NCBI GenBank assembly: GCA_044359525.1 | Contig: JBIKLY010000031.1 | Span: 1-32,384 of the forward strand | Source of the DNA: CAJBIL01 sp044359525 | GTDB lineage: Bacteria; Pseudomonadota; Gammaproteobacteria; Burkholderiales; Rhodocyclaceae | DNA length: 32,384 bases | Reading direction: 5' to 3' | Notes under the pieces: model-generated | What the model saw: only the letters and a program-made list of their open reading frames with translations | Database searches by the model: none | Told to the model about the DNA's origin: nothing | In this document: positions 26,101 through 32,384 of the stretch, one piece after another | Layout: every line of letters starts with the position of its first letter | Numbering within the stretch: the first letter of the stretch is position 1 | Position numbers and translations under genes: made by a program

Positions 26101-26738
26101 CGACCACTCTCGGCAGCAACACCTTGCGGCCCCCGGGGCAGCTGCCCCACGGCACCTGGGCGAACGAACAAAACCCACTGCACGCGAGCCTCAACAATTT
26201 TTGCATCAACCCGCTCGCGCTTGAACTGAACGCTTTCCAGTGCAAGCGACCGATGCGCCTGCAAGGCTGCAAGCAAAAATGCATGAATAGATTCCGCTTC
26301 ACCCTTTAACGGCAGTGTCATTCGCCAACGCAGAAAACCGCCCTGCACATCATTTTCCTGCGCGTATTCGCCGCGGGCCAGCAGCAAACGATGGGCTTCT
26401 GCCTTAGCAATCAGATCCTGTAAAACATCCGGCACCGACTCCTCCGACAACAACGCCGCGTCAAAGGCCAGCAGCCGCTCACGATTGCTCGCGGGAGACG
26501 CCGCTGCGCTCAGTATCGTGGGCTGCACGCCGGGTTTTGTTTGCACTGCCCGCAATGCCTCCAAGTTCCGTGTCGCATGCAATGCAAATCCGCCAACGAT
26601 GGCCACTGCCACGCCACAAGCAATCAGGAAGACTCCCGGCCAACCATAACGCTGCCGGCAGTGATGGGCCATCGTGCGCAACGACCAGAGACGACGGCCC
26701 ATCTGCAAGGAACGGAGCAAAATTCTCAATCCTTCCAC
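26097..26738 (-). CDS. PilO/GspM-like inner-membrane assembly protein
   Basis: This 213-residue protein starts at a GTG (26736-26738) preceded by GGAGG inside the end of the upstream gene; an ATG at codon 13 is an alternative. One membrane helix (GVFLIACGVAVAIVGGF, about 35-51) is followed by a periplasmic part with a coiled stretch, SNRERLLAFDAALLSEESVPDVLQDLIAKAEAHRLLLARGEY, then a ferredoxin-like pattern (FLRWRMTLPLKGEAESIHAFLLAAL, LALESVQFKRERVDAKIVEARVQWVLFVRP). This is the architecture of PilO and GspM. Gene order after the PilN/GspL-like gene supports it. Confidence 0.78.
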   Translation of the reverse strand: MEGLRILLRSLQMGRRLWSLRTMAHHCRQRYGWPGVFLIACGVAVAIVGGFALHATRNLEALRAVQTKPGVQPTILSAAASPASNRERLLAFDAALLSEESVPDVLQDLIAKAEAHRLLLARGEYAQENDVQGGFLRWRMTLPLKGEAESIHAFLLAALQAHRSLALESVQFKRERVDAKIVEARVQWVLFVRPGAVGQLPRGPQGVAAESGR

Positions 26739-28072
26739 TCGACCTCCAACGTCAGGCGGTACGGTTTGGCCGGCTCGGATTCGACAACCTCATGGCGCAG
26801 CAAATAGGCACGGGCAATCCCCGGGCGATCAGAGAGAAATGCGACATAACGGGTCATATCAATACCGCTACCTGCCTCAGCGACGAGCTTCATTGTTCGA
26901 GCCGCACTGCGTGCAATATCGTTTGCAGCACGGCTGGCGGTCAAATCAATTTCGATCAGCGCGACCCGAATGTCTTTTGGTGGCTGCAACGATTTGAGCA
27001 GCGCATCAACCGGTAGATTCAATTCGCGCACAGCCTGATTCACGGCCACGATCCGCTGCCGTTCATCGCGCGACATTGGCTGGATGGGCGGTGCCGACCG
27101 GGTCTGTATGGCGACACGATCCTCCAGGCGTGCCACCTGCTGCGAGGTGATTACCAGCAAAGTCAGCAGGCCGGAGAGCAAAGCCGCAAACACACCCAAC
27201 GAAAGCCACTGCAGCCGAGTTGCCCGTACCCGGCTGGCAATTGCATCGAGCGGATGACGACACGAAGCCTGGCGCGCAGCAAAAACAAGGAGCGGAAAAT
27301 ATGTTGGATCATTCATACTTGGCGACAAGGCGCCCGGTGTCACTGCGTTAAAGTCTGCGCCGGATGCCGCCGGGTGTCGCAAACAAAGGCGGCGCCACAT
27401 ATCTGACAGACCGGATGATCCATCGACTCTGACTGCCGGACTCAGCAATTGTGTGCGGCCACACTGCACGCTGTAAAAACAAGCCCAACCACCTTCCACC
27501 ACGCCCACACCACCCGCAAGCGCTGGCTGATTCGATAGCACATCTACACAGGCAGCAACTCCCAGCGGCAGCACCGAATCCAGTCGTAAACCTTGTCGGG
27601 TTGCCAGTTCGGCCAAGGCGCGGCCCGTCTCGGCAGGATAGGCAACTGTCAGGCCAGGCTCTCCAAAAACCCGGTCATCGATACGCAACACACTATCCTC
27701 GGCAATAACGTAACCGGCGGACTGCAAACCTTTACGTAAATATCGTTTTACCGAAGCCGCCTTAGTCAATGCTGAGTTCCAGGGAATCATCTCCAGTGCC
27801 AGCCAACGCTCAGAGACAAAAACGCGCAGCAAACGACACCCCGTCGACGCGGGTTTGGTGAGCGAATCGTTAATCTGCCCGGCAGACAGCATCCGCTGCA
27901 ACTCATCCAGGGCGTCAAGCAAGCATTGCCCCGGAGCTTGTCCGGGAGCCGCCTCGGGAATATCAAGACGCAAACGATCCCGCCAGACGACAACCCGACT
28001 GCCGACGCAAACGCCCAATTCAAGGTGCGATGCCCCGATAACCAGCAGAACAAGCGGTTCAGCCTGCCACAC
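26726..28072 (-). CDS. GspL / PilM-PilN-like inner-membrane platform protein
   Basis: This 448-residue protein is best started at GTG 28070-28072 (VWQAEPLVLLVIGASHLEL), which has a GGAGG ribosome-binding site 6 nt upstream; an earlier ATG (28097-28099) would put that site inside the gene. The first ~280 residues are cytoplasmic and resemble the actin-like GspL/PilM domain. One membrane helix is at about 289-309 (WLSLGVFAALLSGLLTLLVIT). A periplasmic PilN-like part follows: VARLEDRVAIQ, AVRELNLPVDALLKSLQPPKDIRVALIEID, and a ferredoxin-like end PYRLTLEVEW. In type II systems GspL recruits the ATPase GspE, and here it directly follows gspE, overlapping by 14 nt. Confidence 0.8.
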   Translation of the reverse strand: MWQAEPLVLLVIGASHLELGVCVGSRVVVWRDRLRLDIPEAAPGQAPGQCLLDALDELQRMLSAGQINDSLTKPASTGCRLLRVFVSERWLALEMIPWNSALTKAASVKRYLRKGLQSAGYVIAEDSVLRIDDRVFGEPGLTVAYPAETGRALAELATRQGLRLDSVLPLGVAACVDVLSNQPALAGGVGVVEGGWACFYSVQCGRTQLLSPAVRVDGSSGLSDMWRRLCLRHPAASGADFNAVTPGALSPSMNDPTYFPLLVFAARQASCRHPLDAIASRVRATRLQWLSLGVFAALLSGLLTLLVITSQQVARLEDRVAIQTRSAPPIQPMSRDERQRIVAVNQAVRELNLPVDALLKSLQPPKDIRVALIEIDLTASRAANDIARSAARTMKLVAEAGSGIDMTRYVAFLSDRPGIARAYLLRHEVVESEPAKPYRLTLEVEWKD

Positions 28073-29290
28073 GCAGCACCTCCGCCAATGTCGTTTCACC
28101 TGCGGCGACGCGGGCCAGCGCGGTTTCCCGCATCGGCTTGAGCCCGGTTTCGCCAGCCAGCGCCTTCAGCGAAGACACGGGAGCGCGCTCAGCGATCAAC
28201 TCACGCAAGCGGTCGTCCAGTACGAGCACCTCGGCGATGGCATGCCGGCCCTTATACCCGGTTCCACGACAATGCGCACAGCCGGCTCCGGCCTGCCAGC
28301 GCCAGCCGCTCACCTCAGCGATGCTCAAGCCAATGGCTTTCAATTCGTCGGCGACAGGCTCACAGGCAGTCGCACAATGTGGGCAGTTGAGGCGCAACAA
28401 GCGCTGTGCCACGATGCCATTCAGCGCCGCAGCGAAACTGTAGGGATCAACCCCCATGTGCAAGAAGCGGCCCAACACGTCATACACGCTGTTGGCATGA
28501 ACCGTCGTCAGCAACAGGTGGCCGGTAAGCGCCGCCTGTACCGCGATCTGAGCTGTCTCATCGTCGCGTATTTCACCAACCATGATCTTGTCCGGGTCGT
28601 GACGCAAGAGTGAGCGCAGCCCGCGCGCGAAGGTCAGCCCCTTGCGCTCATTGACCGGGATCTGCAGCACGCGCGGCAGGCGGTATTCGACCGGATCCTC
28701 GATGGTTACAATTTTGTCGCGCCCTGTGTTAATTTCGCTGATCGCCGCATACAGGGTAGTCGTCTTGCCTGACCCAGTCGGCCCTGTCACCAGCAGCATG
28801 CCATGTGGTTTGGCCGCCAATTGGCGAATCTGCGCCATGCTCAGCGCATCAAGTCCGAGGTGATCAAGGCGCAAACTCTGCGCCGCCTCAGTCAGCGCCC
28901 GTCGGTCAAGCAGCCGCAGAACTGCATCTTCACCAAAAATATTGGGCATGATCGATACCCGGAAATCGATTTCCCGGGTATCAACCCTAACCTTGAAGCG
29001 ACCATCCTGCGGCACCCGCCGCTCCGCGATATCCAACTCAGCCATGACCTTGATGCGTGAAATGATCTGCTCGGCAAGCGACAATCCGGCGACGCGGGTA
29101 ATCGGCACCAGCACACCATCAATTCGATACTGAACATGCAGGCTGTCGGCATCGCACTCCAGATGGATATCGCTGGCCTGCAGTTTCAGCGCGTCATAAA
29201 TCGTCGAGTTCACCAGCTTGACCGCCGGGCTTTCGTCGGCATCAATTGACGAAAGCGAAATGACCGGGCAACCGTCGCCATCGTCAAGAG
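28059..29290 (-). pseudogene. Type II secretion ATPase GspE, 5' half missing at IS21 junction
   Basis: This is the secretion ATPase of the cluster. From about VKLVNSTIYDALKLQASDIHLE onward it is intact. Numbering from the first GTG (29211-29213), Walker A GPTGSGKTT is at 144-152, followed by the Asp box VTIEDPVEYRL, Walker B KIMVGEIRDDETA at 209-221, and a zinc-binding CPHC (277-280) paired with CAHC (312-315). The frame continues upstream with plausible GspE sequence (VISLSSIDADESPA) to about 29290, then enters IS21 DNA and meets a stop at 29313-29315. The N-terminal domains that bind GspL, about 150-200 residues, are absent, and no proper start with a ribosome-binding site is visible. The system is probably inactive unless a complete copy exists elsewhere. 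Confidence 0.85.
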
Positions 29291-29293
29291 CGC

Positions 29294-30169
29294 TGCCGAT
29301 ACGAACCGGCGCTCAATCGAGCCACCGCTGAATTCGCCAACCACTACAGCACGGTGATCCTGCCAGCCCGACCCAGAAAGCCGCAGGATAAAGCCAAGGT
29401 CGAAGTCGGCGTTCAGGTGGTCGAGCGCTGGATACTGGCCCGGCTTCGTCACCGGCGCTTCTTCTCGGTCACCGAACTCGATGCCGCCGTTGCTGAATTG
29501 CTGCCGGCGCTCAACAATCGCCCATTCAAGAAACTCCCCGGCTGCCGCCGGGAAGCCTTCGAATTGCTCGATGCACCGTACCTGCGGCCGCTTCCGGACT
29601 CCCCATTCGTGCTCGCCGAATGGAAGCGAGCTCGCGTTAATATCGATTACCACGTCGAATACGAAGACAACTATTACAGCGTGCCGCATGCCCTCGTCCG
29701 TCAAGAGGTGGAACTGCGCATCACGCGCTACACCATCGAAGTGCTGGCCAAGAGCAAGCGGGTCGCAAGCCATCCCCGCAGTTACCGCAAAGGCCACTTC
29801 GAAACGCTGCCTGAGCACATGCCGGCTGCTCACCGCGCCCACGCGGACTGGTCTCCCGGAAAGCTGCTGACCTGGGGTGCCTCGGTCGGCCCCTCAACGG
29901 CCGAACTCATCAAGCGACTGCTCACCGAGAAGAAGCATCCGGAACAAGGCTATCGCGCCTGTCTTGGGCTGATGCGTCTGGCTCGCAATCATGGGCATCC
30001 TCGAATGGAAGCCGCCTGCGAGCGGGCGCTGGCCGTCGGTGCGCATCGCTACCGCTCGGTTGCCTCGATTCTCGAGAAAGGGCTGGATCGCCAGCCTCTC
30101 GTTCCCCAACAAGCCGAGCTGGCTTTGCCGGATCACGCCAATGTGCGTGGCCCGGGTTATTACCACTGA
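29294..30169 (+). pseudogene. istA: IS21-family transposase IstA, C-terminal fragment
   Basis: The IstA frame is recognisable from CRYEPALNRATAEFANHY at the gspE junction through ILPARPRKPQDKAKVEVGVQVVERWILARL to the stop at 30169, about 291 residues. A full IstA is about 500. The N-terminal helix-turn-helix and the two catalytic aspartates of the DDE triad are gone; the segment with the catalytic Glu (KAKVE) and the C-terminal beta-barrel region remain (YEDNYYSVPHALV, the usual YSVP motif). It is inactive by itself. The likely start codons after the junction (ATC or GTG near 29350) have no ribosome-binding site. Confidence 0.9.
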
Positions 30170-30195
30170 TCTACCACCCCCTGAAAGGAAATCCG

Positions 30196-30933
30196 ATGTT
30201 GATGGAACAAACCCTGAGTACCCTGAAGAGCCTGCGTCTGCCCGGCATGGCGACGGCATTCGAGGAGCAGCAAACGAACGCGGCGGTAGCCAGCCTATCG
30301 TTCGATGATCGCTTCAGCCTGCTGGTCGATCGCGAGCAGACTTGGCGGGAGAATCGCCGCCTGACACGCCTCTTGCGCGAGGCGAAGCTGAAATCCTCGC
30401 AGGCGTGCATCGAGGACATCCGCTATGGCGGCGGCCGGAAACTGGACAAGTCGCTGATGGCGCAGCTCTCGTCGTGCCAGTGGATTCGCAGTCATCAGAA
30501 CTTGGTACTGACCGGCGCTACCGGCTGCGGCAAGACCTGGCTCGCTTGTGCGTTTGGCAATGCGGCTTGCCGGCAGGGGTTGTCGGTAGTTTATGTGCGC
30601 ACGCCGCGTTTGTTCGAGGAACTGCGCATCGCCCATGGCGACGGCAGTTTCGGCAAGCGCCTGTCGGTACTGGCGAAGACGGATTTGTTAATCCTTGATG
30701 ATTGGGGGCTGGCGCCGCTCAATCAGGTGGAGCGCAATGATTTGCTGGAGGTGATTGATGATCGGGTGGGCTCACGTGCGACCTTGATTACCAGCCAGCT
30801 GCCGCCGGAGCATTGGCATGCCTACTTGAACGATCCGACGCTGGCTGATGCGATTCTGGATCGGGTGCTGCATGCCGCGCACAAGGTAACGCTGGCCGGT
30901 GAGTCGTTGCGCAAGCAAAAGCCCGCAGCATGA
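30196..30933 (+). CDS. istB: IS21-family transposition helper ATPase IstB
   Basis: IstB is the AAA+ ATPase that selects the target and activates IstA. The protein is 245 residues and complete. It starts at ATG 30196 (MLMEQTLSTLKSLRLPGM) with an AAGGA ribosome-binding site. Walker A GATGCGKT is at 107-114 and Walker B LLILDD at 164-169, followed by the family's WGLAPLNQVERNDLLEVIDDRVGSRATLITSQLP with the sensor residues. The C-terminus (LADAILDRVLHAAHKVTLAGESLRK) is typical. It follows istA after 26 nt. It is intact, but without IstA it cannot support transposition. Confidence 0.95.
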   Translation: MLMEQTLSTLKSLRLPGMATAFEEQQTNAAVASLSFDDRFSLLVDREQTWRENRRLTRLLREAKLKSSQACIEDIRYGGGRKLDKSLMAQLSSCQWIRSHQNLVLTGATGCGKTWLACAFGNAACRQGLSVVYVRTPRLFEELRIAHGDGSFGKRLSVLAKTDLLILDDWGLAPLNQVERNDLLEVIDDRVGSRATLITSQLPPEHWHAYLNDPTLADAILDRVLHAAHKVTLAGESLRKQKPAA

Positions 30934-30953
30934 ACCGCCTTGGCGCCAAACAC

Positions 30954-31020
30954 GGGTTACCCACCGCGCCGCTCGCCTCCCGCTTGATAAATCAGCGGGC
31001 GGCGGCGCCGTGGATAACCC
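30954..31020. repeat. Imperfect palindrome downstream of istB
   Basis: The 67-bp segment from GGGTTACCCAC (30954) to GTGGATAACCC (31020) folds back on itself around TTGATAAATCAG. The arms carry CGCGCCGC and GGCGGCGCCG with a few mismatches. It lies between istB and the right-end repeats. It may be a terminator or stability hairpin of the IS transcript; no T run follows. Confidence 0.65.
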
Positions 31021-31034
31021 TGCCGCCTTGCCGA

Positions 31035-31098
31035 TTTCGCGACAGCGTGACCGCCGTTTCACAGAAGCGTGACCGCGATTTCGCCGGGAGCGTGACCG
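31035..31098 (+). repeat. Right-end repeats of the IS21 element (three copies)
   Basis: AGCGTGACCG occurs at 31044-31053, 31066-31075 and 31089-31098, each preceded by a TTTCGC- or TTTCAC-type sequence about 9-10 nt upstream, with a period of 22-23 bp. Multiple terminal repeats like these are the transposase-binding sites of IS21 family ends. Confidence 0.85.
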
Positions 31099-31124
31099 TT
31101 TGAGGTATCATTAATTTTTACCCA

Positions 31125-31181
31125 TGCAGCATCTCCGCATCGGTCACGCTTTGGCGAAATCACCGGTCACGTTCCGCGAAA
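31125..31181 (+). mobile_element. Left-end remnant of a second IS21-type copy
   Basis: CGGTCACGCT (31141-31150) and CGGTCACGTT (31164-31173), each followed by GGCGAAA or CGCGAAA, are the inverse of the right-end repeats. They therefore have the orientation of a left end reading rightward. TGCAGC at 31125 is a candidate terminus. Only about 57 bp remain before the sequence changes to the DUF2750-like gene. There is no istA start here, so the rest of that copy is missing. Confidence 0.65.
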
Positions 31182-31267
31182 TGCGCAACAATCTTGATGA
31201 AGTGCTTAAACCGGGCAACACTAGGCAATGCGAGTACCGCCTCCATTTGCTTTGGAGTCACTTTCAT
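31160..31267 (-). pseudogene. DUF2750-like gene, N-terminal fragment broken by IS21 end
   Basis: A small frame starts at ATG 31265-31267 with an AGGAG ribosome-binding site 9 nt upstream. It reads MKVTPKQMEAVLALP, then ARFKHFIKIVA, which resembles the beginning of DUF2750 proteins (typically ~100-130 residues). After about 28 codons it runs into the IS21 left-end repeats, reads HFAERDR and stops at 31160-31162. It therefore looks like a real gene cut by the insertion or deletion. It lies 52 nt downstream of the immunity gene on the same strand. The family assignment rests on a short stretch and is tentative. Confidence 0.5.
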
Positions 31268-31319
31268 TGATGCTGCTCCTAATTTGATGGTGATGACCTG
31301 CGTCGCTCATTCACTTTAG

Positions 31320-31658
31320 CTACGCAGGCTTCGTGTAGGCATGGAATGTACCCAAAGCCAATACTGACGCAGGCGACAACGCAGTTATTGCTTTTCGCAA
31401 ATCCGCTGGCAACGACTGCCTCGCTAGCCTTAACGCGAGCGGTTCAACATCTTCCAATGAAAGCACATCAAACTGAAGGTTCCGAAACTGGGATTCGACT
31501 AATGCAAGGAACATCAATGGATTTTCAGCGTCGCCGACCACGGCAACCATTGCAGCTTCGGAAGCACCCAACAGATCATTTTCGGCCCAAGGACGAACAT
31601 GAGCCAACCCAATCCAACGTTCGCTCTGGCCAGTACAATTTTTGATATTAGTACTCAT
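31320..31658 (-). CDS. Predicted immunity protein for the adjacent RHS toxin
   Basis: I do not recognise the family of this 112-residue protein. The start is ATG 31656-31658 (MSTNIKNCTGQSERWIGLAHVRPWAEND), overlapping the toxin stop by 11 nt; a longer frame extends into the toxin gene but has no ribosome-binding advantage. It looks soluble and acidic, with a central hydrophobic beta-rich part (AMVAVVGDAENPLMFLALVESQF) and a helical end (LALRLARQSLPADLRKAITAL), and no signal or membrane segment. Position and overlap immediately after an RHS toxin tip are those of a cognate immunity gene; the role is inferred from that context only. Confidence 0.65.
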   Translation of the reverse strand: MSTNIKNCTGQSERWIGLAHVRPWAENDLLGASEAAMVAVVGDAENPLMFLALVESQFRNLQFDVLSLEDVEPLALRLARQSLPADLRKAITALSPASVLALGTFHAYTKPA

Positions 31659-32384
31659 GGTGAATTCGATCTTTACTACCGCCTTGGGTCGCTCCATGAA
31701 AATGCGACTCACCAACCTTCGGATTCGCGTGCTTCACAGTAGTTCCGCCAGCACCAACTTCTGCACGTGCAGCATCCTTTGCTTCTTTCAGGCTAGTGTG
31801 CTCAACGATATGAATCTTGGGCTTGCCTGACGGCCCCAACTCCTTAGCCGGAATCCCTTTAGCGAGATTTTCTGCCCGCGCGGCTGCAGCCACATCTGCA
31901 GTATTTACCGCTTTTCCAACAACAGCCTCAATCGCTTCTTTTGTCCCTGTCTGTTTGATTGCCCCGACGAGGCCAATTCCAAGGCTTGCCCCCTTCAGAG
32001 CGCCGGTCATATCGGGCAACGACGTTGAGAACACTTGGCCAGAATTCCACGGCACGTCCGGCGACGGCATCAAGACTTCCGCCCCAAGCCATAATCCGAC
32101 AGCAACGACCGCCAATAGCGCACTACGCCCATCCGGATCAACAAACTTGTACGGATTGTTGTTGGCGTAAGCATAGCGGTTGAAGCTGTGCAGATTGCCT
32201 TCGTCAAAGCCCTTCGGATCAATCCCCATGAACCGGCCGATCACCGGGTCGTAATACCGCGCTCCCATGTAGGAGAGCCCGGTATTGCCGTCATAGGGCT
32301 TGCCGGCGAATCCCACCTTGTTGCCGGCGCTCGCCGGCTGTTTGTTCAGCTTGTCGCCGTAGGGCTGGTAGTTCTCTTTCCACA
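31648..32384 (-). CDS. RHS-repeat polymorphic toxin, C-terminal part (Ntox24-like tip), runs off the window
   Basis: Only the last ~245 residues are in the window; the frame is open to the edge (WKENYQPYGDKLNK). The RHS-associated core motif is clear: KPYDGNTGLSYMGARYYDPVIGRFMGIDPKG, then FNRYAYANNNPYKFVDPDG. After DPDG comes the variable tip: a hydrophobic/glycine-rich linker (ALLAVVAVGLWLGAEVLM), an alanine-rich helix, and a compact C-terminal domain. That domain has GKPKIHIVEHTSLKEAKDAARAE, VKHANPKVGESHFHG and KDRIHHEY. The histidine-rich pattern matches what I recall of the Ntox24 (polymorphic toxin type 24) predicted RNase family. The putative immunity gene follows with overlap. Such toxins act in contact-dependent or secreted interbacterial competition. 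Confidence 0.85.
   Translation of the reverse strand, partial: WKENYQPYGDKLNKQPASAGNKVGFAGKPYDGNTGLSYMGARYYDPVIGRFMGIDPKGFDEGNLHSFNRYAYANNNPYKFVDPDGRSALLAVVAVGLWLGAEVLMPSPDVPWNSGQVFSTSLPDMTGALKGASLGIGLVGAIKQTGTKEAIEAVVGKAVNTADVAAAARAENLAKGIPAKELGPSGKPKIHIVEHTSLKEAKDAARAEVGAGGTTVKHANPKVGESHFHGATQGGSKDRIHHEY

Larger units (their letters stand above)
29291..31110 (+). mobile_element. IS21-family element, left end deleted
   Basis: It contains the C-terminal part of istA, a complete istB, a palindrome, and right-end repeats at 31035-31098. The left terminus and about 40% of istA are missing; the left boundary is a direct join to the broken gspE. The right terminus is probably near the CA at 31109-31110, since IS21-family ends are usually TG...CA, but the exact base is uncertain. 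No target duplication can be assigned because the left end is lost. Confidence 0.85.

Overview
The window looks like a chromosomal segment of a betaproteobacterium, most likely of the Rhodocyclales type. This is inferred from the GC-rich coding style, the gene order rnm-yciO-S2P-trpS-scpA-scpB-rluB-rimP-nusA-infB-rbfA-truB-rpsO-pnp, a tandem glycine riboswitch ahead of gcvTHP, a TIGR02647-type protein and a bactofilin. No rRNA or tRNA gene is present, so the taxonomic placement is a judgement from protein flavour and synteny.

Region 1 (1-14868, all minus strand) is a dense information-processing block. A PHP-domain exonuclease (rnm), yciO, a site-2 protease and trpS lead into scpA-scpB-rluB. 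Next comes the rimP-nusA-infB-rbfA-truB translation/transcription-factor operon, then rpsO and pnp. Clear sigma-70-like promoters precede rimP (8869-8897) and rpsO (2691-2720). A strong hairpin with a T-rich tail lies between rpsO and pnp. Two terminator-like hairpins sit between the rimP promoter and the rimP start, which suggests attenuation. A 100-bp palindrome built of CGCAGAG heptamers separates trpS from scpA.

Region 2 (14869-22300, plus strand) holds a promoter, a two-aptamer glycine riboswitch with an intrinsic terminator, and gcvT-gcvH-gcvP (glycine cleavage). It continues with a small TIGR02647-like gene, a bactofilin preceded by a perfect palindrome and a possible sigma-54 promoter, a glutathione peroxidase, and an unrecognised 190-residue protein.

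Region 3 (22312-29290, minus strand) is a tightly overlapping operon for an atypical type II secretion / type IV pilus-like machine. In transcription order it has a 5'-truncated GspE ATPase, a GspL/PilMN-like protein, a PilO/GspM-like protein, a GspC/PilP-like protein, a predicted lipoprotein secretin with a TPR region, and three pseudopilins. No GspF is seen.

Region 4 (29291-32384) is accessory DNA. An IS21-family element with only the C-terminal half of istA is fused directly to the broken gspE. Its istB and right-end repeats are present, followed at once by what looks like the left end of a second IS21 copy. That end is fused to the first ~28 codons of a small DUF2750-like gene. Beyond it lie a predicted immunity gene and the C-terminal end of an RHS polymorphic toxin (Ntox24-like tip), running off the window. 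The two IS junctions point to deletion or rearrangement around IS21 copies, or to an assembly join.
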